Shown here: in pieces, positions 42,368 to 51,594 of the stretch
Layout: every line of letters starts with the position of its first letter
Position numbering within the stretch: the first letter of the stretch is position 1
NCBI RefSeq assembly: GCF_000426665.1
Contig: NZ_AUFU01000012.1
Span: forward strand, 1 to 64,000
Source of the DNA: Centipeda artemidis DSM 19719
GTDB lineage: Bacteria > Bacillota > Negativicutes > Selenomonadales > Selenomonadaceae
DNA length: 64,000 bases
Direction of reading: 5' to 3'
Notes under the pieces: generated by a model
What the model saw: only the letters and a program-made list of their open reading frames with translations
Databases searched by the model: none
Told to the model about the DNA's origin: nothing
Made by a program: the position numbers and the translations under genes

Positions 42368-43393
42368 TCAAAACCTCCGTATCACGCGGTAGCGCGTGTC
42401 GCGCTGTGCGGGTTCGCGCCCCGCGCCGCGGATCATCTCGATCATCTTGCGGATCGACATATTATACGCCGTGCCCGCCGCGCGCACGACGTTCTCCTCG
42501 AGCATGATACTCCCGAGGTCGTCCGCGCCGAATGCGAGCGTGAGCTGTCCGATGCGCTCCCCCTGCGTCACCCACGATCCCTGTATATGCGCCACATTGT
42601 CCATGTAGAGCCGCGTGACGGCAAGTGTCCGCATGTAATCCCAGCTCGATGTCTTTTCCCCGCCGAGCGCGGTGTTGCCGGGCTGGAACGTCCATGTAAT
42701 GAACGCGCGGAATCCGCCCGTCTCCTCCTGGAGCCGCCGAATGTGCTCCATGTGCTCCACGCGTTCCTCCGGGGTCTCGCCGAAACCGATGACCATGGTC
42801 GCGGTTGACTCCATGCCGATCTTATGCGCCGTGCGCATGACGCGCAGCCAGTCCTCGGTCATGATCTTCTTCGGAGCGATGAGCCGCCGCACGCGGTCGA
42901 CGAGGATCTCCGCGCCGCCGCCGGGGAGCGACGCGAGCCCCGCATCTTGGAGCCGCCGCAGCGTCTCCTCGACGGAGATGCCCTCCTTCTCGGCAAAATA
43001 CAGAATCTCCGTCGCCGTGAAGGAGTGAATGACGATGGAGGGGTATGCGTCCCGTATCGCCCGCAGCATGTTCTCGTAATACGAGAGCGGCAGATCGGGG
43101 TGAATCCCGCCCTGTATCATCACCTGCGTGCCGCCCGACGCCGCCGTCTCGCCGACCTTTTCGAGGATCTCCTCCATGGGGAGGAGGTAGCCGTCCGCCG
43201 CGCCGGGCTTCGTGTAGAACGCGCAGAAGCGGCATTCGTTCACACAGATATTCGTGTAGTTGATGTTGCGGTCGACGATGAACGTCACCGTGTCGCCGAA
43301 CCGCCGCGCGCGCTCCGCATCCGCCGCGCGTCCGAGCGCGATGAGATCGCCGTGCGCGAGCAGCTCCGCTGCTTCCTCTGAGGAAAGTCTCAT
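42368..43393 (-). CDS. mqnC: Cyclic dehypoxanthinyl futalosine synthase
   Basis: 341 residues. Radical SAM motif CVNECRFCAFY (CX3CX2C) near residue 50, followed by GGTQVMIQGGIHPDLPLSYYENM, SLPGGGAEILVDRVR and the C-terminal FGADDLGSIMLEENVV region. It forms the cyclic intermediate of the futalosine (aminofutalosine) menaquinone pathway from dehypoxanthinyl futalosine. The gene overlaps mqnE by four bases. The predicted product needs a 4Fe-4S cluster and SAM. Confidence 0.95.
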   Translation of the reverse strand: MRLSSEEAAELLAHGDLIALGRAADAERARRFGDTVTFIVDRNINYTNICVNECRFCAFYTKPGAADGYLLPMEEILEKVGETAASGGTQVMIQGGIHPDLPLSYYENMLRAIRDAYPSIVIHSFTATEILYFAEKEGISVEETLRRLQDAGLASLPGGGAEILVDRVRRLIAPKKIMTEDWLRVMRTAHKIGMESTATMVIGFGETPEERVEHMEHIRRLQEETGGFRAFITWTFQPGNTALGGEKTSSWDYMRTLAVTRLYMDNVAHIQGSWVTQGERIGQLTLAFGADDLGSIMLEENVVRAAGTAYNMSIRKMIEMIRGAGREPAQRDTRYRVIRRF

Positions 43394-44496
43394 GCCTCAC
43401 CGACCTCCTCCGCCGCCGCAATCGGGCGATAGAACGTGTCGCGCTCCACGGGTTCATAGCCCGCCTCGCGGATCATCGCGTCGAGCTCACGGCGCGTGAT
43501 GCCGGTCTGCGTCTGCGCGCCCGCCGCGTGGATGATCTTCTCCTCGCCGATCGTGCCGTCGAGGTCGTCCGCGCCGAATGCGAGCGCGAGCTGCGCGATC
43601 GGCTGCGTCAGCATGACCCAGAACGCCTTGACATGCGCGATGTTGTCGAGCACGAGTCGCGAAAGCGCGAGCATCTTCATATCCTCCCACGAGCCGACAC
43701 GCCGCAGTTTGCGCTCCGCGCCGAGGGCGGTGTTCTCGGGGTGAAAGGGAAAGAGCATGAAAGCCTGAAAGCCGCCCGTCTCATCTTGAAGCTCGCGCAG
43801 GGCGATGAGATGGTCGATGCGCTCCTCGACGGTCTCGATGTGTCCGTACATCATGGAGGCATTCGTCCGTATGCCCAGCGTATGGGCGATGCGCATACAA
43901 TCAATCCACTCCGCGCGCGTCGCCTTGTTCGGGCAAATGATCTCCCGCACACGGTCGGAGAGAATCTCCGCGCCGCCGCCCGGCAGAGACGAGAGCCCCG
44001 CCGCCTGCAAGTCGGTGAGGATCTCGCGCACGCTCCGCCCCTCCGTCTTTGCAAAGTTCACGATCTCGACGGGCGTGAACGCCTTGATGTCCGCGTCGGG
44101 GAGCGCCGCGCGCACCTGCCGCACGACGCTCTCGTAGTAGGAAAAGGGACGGTCGGGGTGCAGTGCGCTGACGATATGAATCTCAGTGAGACGCGGCGTT
44201 TTTCGTGCCGTCTCCAAAATCCGCGCCACGTCATCCGTCTCCATGATATAGCCGCGCGCGTCGCCGCGTTCCACCTGAAACGCGCAGAGCGGACAGTTCG
44301 CACTGCATATATTTGTCAAATTGATATGGCGGTTGACGGTATAGTAGACGTCCCTGCCGCTCGCACGCTCCTTCGCCGCGCGCGCCCATGCCCCGAGCGC
44401 GAGGAGGTCGTTGTCCTCGTAGAGCGCGAGCGCATCCTCCCGCGTGAGGCGCGCCCCGCGCTCCGCGGCGGCACGCGCAGATCTTTTATCCCTCAT
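43390..44496 (-). CDS. mqnE: Aminofutalosine synthase (MqnE), copy 1
   Basis: 368 residues. Radical SAM CX3CX2C in NICSANCPLCAFQ, then IHIVSALHPDRPFSYYE and SLPGGGAEILSDRVR, GHIETVEERIDHLIALRELQDETGGFQAF, and a C-terminal FGADDLDGTIGEEKI. MqnE joins 3-[(1-carboxyvinyl)oxy]benzoate with the deoxyadenosyl radical. Adjacent MqnC strengthens this. A paralogue lies at 51595-52689. The start follows AGGAG at a rather long distance (12 bases), so a later start is possible. Confidence 0.93.
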   Translation of the reverse strand: MRDKRSARAAAERGARLTREDALALYEDNDLLALGAWARAAKERASGRDVYYTVNRHINLTNICSANCPLCAFQVERGDARGYIMETDDVARILETARKTPRLTEIHIVSALHPDRPFSYYESVVRQVRAALPDADIKAFTPVEIVNFAKTEGRSVREILTDLQAAGLSSLPGGGAEILSDRVREIICPNKATRAEWIDCMRIAHTLGIRTNASMMYGHIETVEERIDHLIALRELQDETGGFQAFMLFPFHPENTALGAERKLRRVGSWEDMKMLALSRLVLDNIAHVKAFWVMLTQPIAQLALAFGADDLDGTIGEEKIIHAAGAQTQTGITRRELDAMIREAGYEPVERDTFYRPIAAAEEVGEA

Positions 44497-44638
44497 CAGC
44501 TTGCTTATCTCCTTATCACACTCCCGTCAGTTTAGCAGAGCATGCGGTATTTTGCAAATTGTACGCGCGCTCCATCCTTGCTTTTTTCGCCGCCCCGTGC
44601 TAGCATAGGCACATTATCTATGGGGAGGGGAATTTACT

Positions 44639-45967
44639 TTGCCGCAGCTTTCTCAGCCGATCACCTACCGTACGCTGCTTTCGTTCGCCGTGCCGATGAT
44701 GATTTCGCAGGTCTTTATGAATATCAATTTCATCGTGGACGGCATCTTTGTCGCGCACGCGGTCGGGACGGACGGGCTGTCGGCGATCAATATTGTCCTG
44801 CCGTCGCTCCTCCTGACGATCGTCTGCGCGACGATGTTCGGCACGGGCGGCAGCGCTCTTGTCGCGGCGCAGCTCGGCGCGGGCGAGCGGCTGCACGCGC
44901 GGCAGAACTTCTCTCTGCTCGTCGCGGTCGCCGTGCTCCTCAGCACGGGATTTTCCGTCCTCGGGCTCGTCTTCCTGCGCCCTCTGCTCTATGTGCTCGG
45001 TGCGGACGACGCGCTCTATCCGCTCTGCGCAACGTACGCCGTCCCGCTCTTCATCTCGACGCCGCTCACGATGGCGGGGCTCGTCCTCGACATCTTCCTC
45101 ATCGCGGCGGGACAGCCGCGGCTTGCGATGCTCTCCTCCTTCGTCGCGGGACTGACGAATATCTTTCTCGACTACACGTTCCTCTTTGTCCTCGATCTCG
45201 GGCTCGTCGGCGCGGCGCTCGCAACGGGCATCGGCTACTCCGTCTCCGCGTTCGTCGGATTTTACTACTTCGGCATACGGCGGCGCGGCACGCTGCGGCT
45301 CGTGCGCCCCGCGTGGCGGCTGCGCGCGGTGCGGAACGCCATGGGCAACGGCGCGAGCGAGATGGTGACGCAGCTCTCCATGGGCATCTTCATGATCGTG
45401 ATGAACAATACGATGATGCGCCTCGCCGGCTCGGACGGGGTCGCCGCCGCCTCCATCGTGGACTATATTTCGCAGCTTCTCGCCGCGGTCTATCTCGGAT
45501 ATGCCGAGGGCGTCGCGCCGCTGACGAGCTTCAACTACGGGCGCAAAGACAGCACCGCGCTCCGCGGGATTCTCCGGCGCAACCTCATTCTCATCGGTGG
45601 GTTTTCGCTCACAATCGCAGCGGTTAGCCTCATCATCGCGGCGCCGATCACGCAGATCTTCGTCCCTGCGGACTCGCATGTCTACGACCTCGCCGTGACG
45701 GGATTCCGCCTCTATGCAATCGGCTTCCTCTTCGCAGGGTTCAGCACCTACGGATCGTCCTTTTTCACCGCGCTCGGCGACGGACGCACCTCCGCCCTGC
45801 TCTCGTTCTGCCACACGATGCTCTTCCTCCTCGGCTTCCTCCTCCTGCTCCCCCGATTCTTCGGCATCCACGGCGTCTTTATGGCGACACCCGCCGCCGA
45901 TTTCCTCGGCGCATCGCTTACATTCCTCCTGCTCTGGCGGAAGCGAAAGAAATACGATTATCTGTAG
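44639..45967 (+). CDS. MATE family efflux transporter
   Basis: 442 residues, twelve membrane segments in two halves of six (MISQVFMNINFIVDGIFVAH in the first; SEMVTQLSMGIFMIVMNNTMM in the second), the MATE fold. Such carriers exchange Na+ or H+ for cationic drugs. The TTG start is accepted because GGGGAGGGG is eight bases upstream and the N-terminal MPQLSQPITYRTLLSFAVP fits the family; no ATG is available. A terminator (45975-46016) follows. Confidence 0.9.
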   Translation: MPQLSQPITYRTLLSFAVPMMISQVFMNINFIVDGIFVAHAVGTDGLSAINIVLPSLLLTIVCATMFGTGGSALVAAQLGAGERLHARQNFSLLVAVAVLLSTGFSVLGLVFLRPLLYVLGADDALYPLCATYAVPLFISTPLTMAGLVLDIFLIAAGQPRLAMLSSFVAGLTNIFLDYTFLFVLDLGLVGAALATGIGYSVSAFVGFYYFGIRRRGTLRLVRPAWRLRAVRNAMGNGASEMVTQLSMGIFMIVMNNTMMRLAGSDGVAAASIVDYISQLLAAVYLGYAEGVAPLTSFNYGRKDSTALRGILRRNLILIGGFSLTIAAVSLIIAAPITQIFVPADSHVYDLAVTGFRLYAIGFLFAGFSTYGSSFFTALGDGRTSALLSFCHTMLFLLGFLLLLPRFFGIHGVFMATPAADFLGASLTFLLLWRKRKKYDYL

Positions 45968-45974
45968 AGAGAGA

Positions 45975-46016
45975 CGGGGCGTTGCACGAAACTAAAAACT
46001 TCGTGCAACGCCCCTT
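45975..46016. terminator. Terminator after MATE gene
   Basis: GGGGCGTTGCACGAA-actaaaaac-TTCGTGCAACGCCCC is a perfect 15-bp stem followed by TTCTTTG. Confidence 0.9.
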
Positions 46017-46024
46017 CTTTGTAC

Positions 46025-46145
46025 CCCTTCCACCGGCTGGCGCGGTCCCCCTTCCCCGTCAAACAGGGAAGGCTTAGGATAAAACGGTATATCAGCGTCC
46101 CCCGCAAACGGGGGAAGTGGCGAGCACAGCGAGCCGATAGGGGGC
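46025..46145. repeat. Intergenic hairpin-rich repeat element
   Basis: Two G-C hairpins, CCTTCCC...GGGAAGG and CCCCCGCAAACGGGGG, flanked by short CACCGGCTGG and GAGCACAGCGAGCCG segments, form a compact element without any reading frame. It looks like the small interspersed repeats common in Selenomonas-type genomes. No second copy was found in this window. Confidence 0.5.
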
Positions 46146-46268
46146 ATGCAACAGTCCATTTTTGTTTCCCAAACTTTACCCGAAAGACCTATTGAAGCCG
46201 CCTTTTATCCATACTATCATAAAGTAGATAAATCGTCCCATAACATGGCGCACAGAAAGGAGCCGGTC

Positions 46269-46331
46269 ATGACGCTTCCCCACCAATGCCCCGACTGCCG
46301 CATCGTCTCCATGCAGCATCAACAAACATAA
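46269..46331 (+). CDS. Short ORF upstream of SUFU gene
   Basis: 20 residues (MTLPHQCPDCRIVSMQHQQT) behind AAAGGAG with five bases spacing. It ends 12 bases before the SUFU gene. It contains CPDC. It might be a leader peptide or the remnant of a SEC-C-type zinc motif; expression is not shown. Confidence 0.3.
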   Translation: MTLPHQCPDCRIVSMQHQQT

Positions 46332-46342
46332 GGAATTCCACG

Positions 46343-48310
46343 ATGAAAAAAATTGGCAGAAATGACTCTGCATATAAAAAGAAAGCTCCGATGCCCACGG
46401 AACTCTACGCCGAAGAAGAGGTGGACGCCGTCGAGAATTACATCGAAGCAAACTTCGGCACATACGGGCACGTCTTTCATGAGGTCGTATCGCCGGACAT
46501 CCATCTGGACATCTGCATCGTTGAGCCGACCGAGGAACGCAGCTACTATATGCTCGTCACCCTCGGGATGGGCGCGCACCGCATGAATGTGCCCGCGGAG
46601 CTCGCAGATCGCAAACTCGAACGTGCCGAGCTTGCGATTGCCCTGCCGCGCGACTGGAACATACACGAGAATGCAGAGGAGCATTACTGGCCGATCCGCC
46701 TGCTGAAGACTCTCGCACGTCTGCCAATCGAGGACAACACTTGGCTCGGCTGGGGACACACGATTGACGGCAGATCTCCCTACGCAAAAAATACTGCACT
46801 CTCCGCCGCACTGATCGTCAGCGGTCAGGTCAAAAAGGGCGGCAGCAACGTCTGCGTTCTCCCCGATGGAGATGAGGTCAACTTCTATCAGATTATCCCG
46901 CTCTACAAGGACGAACTCAAATACAAACTAGAACATGACGCAGATGCCCTGCTCGACCGTTTCGCCGAGCGTCACGTGCGCTTCGTCATTGATCCGCAGC
47001 GGCGCAGCGCACTTGCGCCCGAGGACTTCACCGATCTCGTGATGGACAATGCACAGTGGCACCTCGATACGCTGCGCGAAAAGAAGCTGCCCGTGGATGA
47101 GCTCACGGCATATAACCACCTCGCGATCTATCTGCGCTGGTGCATCAAACACGAACTGATGGCAGATTGGTTCGTCCGTCAGTACGCGGCGACCATCCGT
47201 GCCGTACAGGAGCATCCGGCAGATACCGACCTGCGCCCCTTTCTCCGGGACGAACTGCACGGGATTCTGATGCACGGCTTCTTTGGCGAGGAGGGCACGG
47301 CATTCGCAGAGTATTACTACGACGGTGATGCCCCCTCCTTCCCCTCGGACATCGACAATCATGCCTTAGCGTACTTCGGTGCGGAGCAGTACTTCTCGGA
47401 GGAGTTCGACGACGAGGCATATCTCTTCGTTCCGTTCGATGAGGACTACTATGCGGCAATGGCGGCGACCATCGCACAGCGGTGGGACGCTTGGAAGCGG
47501 AACAGCGCCGAGCGGAAAGAAAAAGAAGATGAGAGGCCAAACGACGTTGCTTTGGCGATCATGCAGTACCTGAATTGCGGCAGGGCAGACTGCACACTGA
47601 CGTACTTCCCACCGATGGCGGACGACGATCCGATTATGGCAGCGTACAGCTATGCCGTACGCCGCAGTGTGCACGACGGCTATGTTCCTGTGCTCATCGT
47701 ACCGAGCGATACGCTGTGGGAGATTCTGACGATGAACGCAGAGGCGGAAAAGGGCGTGTTCGAGGACTATGACTTCGATGCGGATGCCGTGGTGCAATAC
47801 CGCGAAAAAATGCTTGCACAGTCCATCGGGAACGGCAAGGCAATACTGACGGAGCGCCTCCCCATGCGCTTTGGAGAACGCCGTGAGGAAGCGCCGGACG
47901 ATGAAGATGCGGAGGAGTTCCGTGAGACTGACCACTTTATCAGCTATTGGGACTACGAGACGCAGAAAACCCAGCCGATGATTCTCGCCAAAATTCCCGT
48001 AAAGAATCCGTGGGAGGTGTTCGCCTATCTGCCGTTCGGCGGATGGAACGACTGCCCCGATACGACGGCACTCATGGCGGTATCGAAGTACTGGCACGAG
48101 CAGCACGGCGCCGTCCCCGCCGTCCTCACTTACGATACGCTCGAGTACAGCGTGCCCGCGCCTATCGCAGAGGAAAGTGCCCGTGAACTCGCGGCAGAAC
48201 AGTACGCGTTCTGTGCCGACATCGTCGAGCAGGGCGCGCCCAGCATGACCGTCGGCAAACTTGCTGCCGACCTTAAGAGGTCAAATATCTGGTATTTCTG
48301 GTGGGATTGA
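46343..48310 (+). CDS. Suppressor-of-fused (SUFU) and DUF4253 domain protein
   Basis: 655 residues. The N-terminal 30-230 region (GHVFHEVVSPDIHLDICIVEP...YYMLVTLGMG...ELAIALP...WPIRLLKTLARLP) matches bacterial SUFU domains. A middle part of about 200 acidic residues shows no known domain. The C-terminal part (VPVLIVPSDTLWEIL and, after a spacer, FAYLPFGGWNDCPDTTALMA...NIWYFWWD) matches DUF4253. SUFU domains are known immunity modules against polymorphic toxins. AGGAA lies seven bases before the ATG. The TPR gene follows after nine bases and may act with it. No toxin gene is seen in the window. Confidence 0.75.
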   Translation: MKKIGRNDSAYKKKAPMPTELYAEEEVDAVENYIEANFGTYGHVFHEVVSPDIHLDICIVEPTEERSYYMLVTLGMGAHRMNVPAELADRKLERAELAIALPRDWNIHENAEEHYWPIRLLKTLARLPIEDNTWLGWGHTIDGRSPYAKNTALSAALIVSGQVKKGGSNVCVLPDGDEVNFYQIIPLYKDELKYKLEHDADALLDRFAERHVRFVIDPQRRSALAPEDFTDLVMDNAQWHLDTLREKKLPVDELTAYNHLAIYLRWCIKHELMADWFVRQYAATIRAVQEHPADTDLRPFLRDELHGILMHGFFGEEGTAFAEYYYDGDAPSFPSDIDNHALAYFGAEQYFSEEFDDEAYLFVPFDEDYYAAMAATIAQRWDAWKRNSAERKEKEDERPNDVALAIMQYLNCGRADCTLTYFPPMADDDPIMAAYSYAVRRSVHDGYVPVLIVPSDTLWEILTMNAEAEKGVFEDYDFDADAVVQYREKMLAQSIGNGKAILTERLPMRFGERREEAPDDEDAEEFRETDHFISYWDYETQKTQPMILAKIPVKNPWEVFAYLPFGGWNDCPDTTALMAVSKYWHEQHGAVPAVLTYDTLEYSVPAPIAEESARELAAEQYAFCADIVEQGAPSMTVGKLAADLKRSNIWYFWWD

Positions 48311-48319
48311 GGAGTTTTT

Positions 48320-50839
48320 ATGACCTTGCTCGAGCAGTGCCAACGCTGGCACGAAAACGAAGAGTATCAGAAAATCATCACAGAGATCGAGGCGCTGCCC
48401 GCCGCAGAGCGCACGCCGGAGCTCGACAGCGAGCTGGCGCGTGCCTACAACAATGCAGCGTGCGTCGATGACCGTGCGTATTTTGAGAAGGCAATTGCCC
48501 TCCTCACGCCGCACGCGGACTACTTCAAGGGCGATCACCTCTGGAACTTCCGCATGGGCTACTCCTACTACTACCTTGACCGCGAGGACTGCGCCCTCCC
48601 CTACTTCGAGGAGGCGCTTGCCGCGCTCCCCGGCGACGCGGACACGGAGCGCATGATCGAGAGCTGCCGCAAGATGCTCTCCCTGTCGCTCTTTCAGCGC
48701 CCGTTCCGCAGCCGCGTGCAGGAGGCATGGACAGCCTTCGCGCAGGCAGAGACGGATCTGCGTGCGCTGATGGACAGTGATGAGGACCGCGGCGAGGAGC
48801 TGATTGCACGTGTGGAGGACATTCTGCGCATCGCCTTTGATGACGCCTCATTCGAGCTTGGAAAGGGCGGCGCGAAATATGAGCTGATCCTCACGCCCGA
48901 GGGTATGCGCACCAAGCTTTTTTCGCTCGTCTATTTCGCACGCCTTGCCCCCGCCTCCGTGCGCGAGCACTGGGACATCCGCGTCGGGCGCACAGCCTCT
49001 CTTGGCTTTGCCCTGCGTACGAACGACTACAGCGTAGAGATGGAGGATGTCGCCGTCTGGTTCACACAGGAGGGAGAGGGGATCGCCCTCACACTCTACT
49101 GCGAAAAGTTCCTTCCTCTTCTGCGGGGGGACGAGGATCGCGCATGGTGGATGCTCTCCATGATCGTCGATCAGGCACTCGGCGAGATTGCCGCTATGCG
49201 TCTCATCCACGATTTTGAGATCATGGATACGCCGAAGGAAGAGCCTTCGATTACGCTGGCCTGCCTTCCAAAGGCTCTCTCGGAGGCGGGATTTTCCCTC
49301 GACAGCGACGCAGAGGACTATCTTGAACACTCCTATCTCGCCTACGAGCGCGACCCCGACACCTCTGCTGAAGCGGACTTGCGGCTCGATGTCTATACGG
49401 GCAGTACACGTCTGCCCGCTCTGCTCAGCGCCTATATGGAAAACGACGCGACACTTGTGAATATGTATCATGCGGACGGGATTGCGGCGGGCTTTCTCGC
49501 CTATCCGCTGCCGGAGGATCTGCGCGGGAAATCCGAGGAGATCCTTGATTTTCGCGACACGCTCATGGAGGCGATCACGGAGGCGGCAGGAGCAGATGCC
49601 GTGACCTTCCTCGGCGGTGCAACGGGCACGAGCTGCGGTTATCTGGACTTTATCGCATGGGACTTGCGGGCGGTGCTGGATGCGGCGGTTCACTTTCTCA
49701 CGGAGACAACGCTGCCGTGGGCTCTGTTCCACTCGTTCCGGCGGGACGCGAATCCCATCTGCCTGCTCGACCGCACAGAGGAGGATCAAGAAAGCGACGC
49801 CCCTGCGGCATCCTCCCTGCTCTCCCCTGCTGCAGTCAAAAAGATGGAAGCGCTGGATGACGGTTCCACGGGATATTTCTACAAGATGCTCAAATATCTG
49901 GAACAGTATATCAAGAACGGTGTCATCAAGGGGAATTTCACACGCGAGGAGGCGCGTGCCGATCTGGACATCGCCCTCTGGTATGCGTATGCGTGCAACA
50001 ACATCGATACCTACGAGTACTACTACCGCACGACGCAGTGGATGCCCGCCTCGGAGGTGAACGCACGCGGCTGCGGCACGTGGTACTACCGCTACGCCGT
50101 CGCGCTCATGTACTGCGGCCGTCTGGAGGACGCGCTCCGCTATGCCGAGCAGGGGGCATTGGAGGAGCCGGACTATCCGTGGACGTATCTGCAGTTCGGC
50201 AAGCTCCGCGCCCATTTTGGCGACCGTGACGGTGCTCTGTTGGCTGTGCAGTGGGGGCTTGCGCTCGTGCCGGACGACCACGAATTCCTGACACTGGAAC
50301 GCGAGATCAAGGAGGGGGCAAGCATTGAACAGATGTCCTATCACTGGATTGATCCCACGTTTGACGAGGAGCTGCAAGGAGCGGCAACGACAGGCGAAAT
50401 ATTGGGGCTGCGCGATGGTGTGGATGCCGATGGAGAAATGTACGAGAAGCAGTGCGCCATCGCCTGCATGACGGTGAACGAGGCGGGGCTTGCGTACTTT
50501 CGCCAGCTCTTCCGCCCCGATCCGAAGAGCTACGAGAAGAATGCGCCCTATTGCAGCTTTTCCTATCCCGTAGGAGATACGTCCGTGCGCCTCGTCTTCC
50601 GCATGAATGAGGCAGGGCTGTCGAAGCGCAGTCCCGCATGGCTGCGCACGCAGAAGGAACGCCTCGACGACGGGCGCTGGCTGAGCCGCGTCGACGAGAA
50701 GGGCACGGGGGCACTGAGCGCAGTGCATTTTGAACTTGACAATCAGGTCACACTCGAGTACCAGTACCCATGGCGGGATAAAAACCTCTACATTCCATTG
50801 GATGAGGACGGAAATCCGAGGGATGATGGTGAGACGTAA
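48320..50839 (+). CDS. TPR-containing hypothetical protein
   Basis: 839 residues. The N-terminal 1-110 region holds TPR-like helices (HENEEYQKIITEIEALP...LARAYNNAACV...FRMGYSYYYLDREDCALPYFEEAL). Another TPR-like block lies near residue 590-660 (YYRYAVALMYCGRLEDALRYAEQGALEEPDYPWTYLQFGKL). Between them and in the last 130 residues is an acidic alpha/beta region without a recognised domain. No signal peptide or membrane helices. The 9-base gap after the SUFU gene suggests a shared transcript. It may be a scaffold in a toxin-immunity or stress system. Function unknown. Confidence 0.7.
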   Translation: MTLLEQCQRWHENEEYQKIITEIEALPAAERTPELDSELARAYNNAACVDDRAYFEKAIALLTPHADYFKGDHLWNFRMGYSYYYLDREDCALPYFEEALAALPGDADTERMIESCRKMLSLSLFQRPFRSRVQEAWTAFAQAETDLRALMDSDEDRGEELIARVEDILRIAFDDASFELGKGGAKYELILTPEGMRTKLFSLVYFARLAPASVREHWDIRVGRTASLGFALRTNDYSVEMEDVAVWFTQEGEGIALTLYCEKFLPLLRGDEDRAWWMLSMIVDQALGEIAAMRLIHDFEIMDTPKEEPSITLACLPKALSEAGFSLDSDAEDYLEHSYLAYERDPDTSAEADLRLDVYTGSTRLPALLSAYMENDATLVNMYHADGIAAGFLAYPLPEDLRGKSEEILDFRDTLMEAITEAAGADAVTFLGGATGTSCGYLDFIAWDLRAVLDAAVHFLTETTLPWALFHSFRRDANPICLLDRTEEDQESDAPAASSLLSPAAVKKMEALDDGSTGYFYKMLKYLEQYIKNGVIKGNFTREEARADLDIALWYAYACNNIDTYEYYYRTTQWMPASEVNARGCGTWYYRYAVALMYCGRLEDALRYAEQGALEEPDYPWTYLQFGKLRAHFGDRDGALLAVQWGLALVPDDHEFLTLEREIKEGASIEQMSYHWIDPTFDEELQGAATTGEILGLRDGVDADGEMYEKQCAIACMTVNEAGLAYFRQLFRPDPKSYEKNAPYCSFSYPVGDTSVRLVFRMNEAGLSKRSPAWLRTQKERLDDGRWLSRVDEKGTGALSAVHFELDNQVTLEYQYPWRDKNLYIPLDEDGNPRDDGET

Positions 50840-50852
50840 CCGTTCGCATATG

Positions 50853-50880
50853 AAAAAGGCGGCAAATGCCGCCTTTTTGT
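50853..50880. terminator. Bidirectional terminator after TPR gene
   Basis: AAAAAGGCGGC-AAAT-GCCGCCTTTTT forms a perfect stem with T-run and mirrored A-run, between two convergent genes. Confidence 0.92.
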
Positions 50881-50890
50881 GTGTCCAAAT

Positions 50891-51526
50891 TTACAACCCA
50901 AGTTCCTCCTCGATCAGTACCAGTTCCATCGGGCGGTAACTCATCTTCTTGTAGTGGATGGTCAGCGCATTGCAGATGCGCTCAAGTGCCGCGCAGTCAT
51001 AGCAGCGCGTGCCGTCCTTCGCGCAGGGCGTTTTCTTGCCCTTGCGGTGCGCGTTGCGCGGGGCGGCGACGCGGTGAATGCGCTCGATCCCCGCCTCGAT
51101 GTCGGGGACAAGCTTGTTGATGCCGACGACGAAGTAGGTCTTTTCATGTCCGAAAAGCGAACCCGCGACACGATTGCCCGCACCGTCCATGTTGAAGATC
51201 TGCCCCTGCTCGGTGATGGCGTTCGCCGAGAGCAGGAACACATCCGTCATCAGCGCCTCTCTCCCTGCCGCGAGAAATGCCTCGATACCGCCGACGTGCC
51301 CCGCGCGCGGCGGGTCGATTACCTCGTTATGCATGCTCAGACGCTCGTAGAGCGAAAGTGCCCGCAGCGTCTCGGAGTCGCCGAATCCTACGCGCTTGCC
51401 GCGAATCTCGTCGGCAAGATAGTCCGCCGCTGCTGTGCGCTCCGCGAACCGCGAGACATCGTAGCGATTTTTGAGAAACGCCTCCATCGTGCGCACAATG
51501 CGCTCCTCATAAGCTGTGTCGGACAT
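50891..51526 (-). CDS. LUD domain protein (LutC/DUF162 type)
   Basis: 211 residues. It shows the LUD (lactate utilisation) domain: GKRVGFGDSETLRALSL, LLSANAITEQGQIFNMDGAGNRVAG (the most conserved block) and YFVVGINKLVPDIEAGIERI. Such proteins occur in LutABC complexes or alone. Here LutA and LutB are absent, and a Cys pair CAKDGTRCYDC lies near the C-terminus. AGGAGG lies eight bases before the ATG at 51526. The MqnE paralogue lies upstream with a 68-base gap, so cotranscription is possible. Confidence 0.85.
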   Translation of the reverse strand: MSDTAYEERIVRTMEAFLKNRYDVSRFAERTAAADYLADEIRGKRVGFGDSETLRALSLYERLSMHNEVIDPPRAGHVGGIEAFLAAGREALMTDVFLLSANAITEQGQIFNMDGAGNRVAGSLFGHEKTYFVVGINKLVPDIEAGIERIHRVAAPRNAHRKGKKTPCAKDGTRCYDCAALERICNALTIHYKKMSYRPMELVLIEEELGL

Positions 51527-51594
51527 TGTTCCCACCTCCTTCGTACCCCCATACCCCCTGATACCAATGTGTCACGAAGCGAACCCGCTCCCTC

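Noticed and set aside
48848-50728. 626-codon minus frame opposite the TPR protein
   Set aside because: No start with ribosome site, no known domain, Cys/His-rich shadow translation; the plus-strand gene has proper start and spacing.
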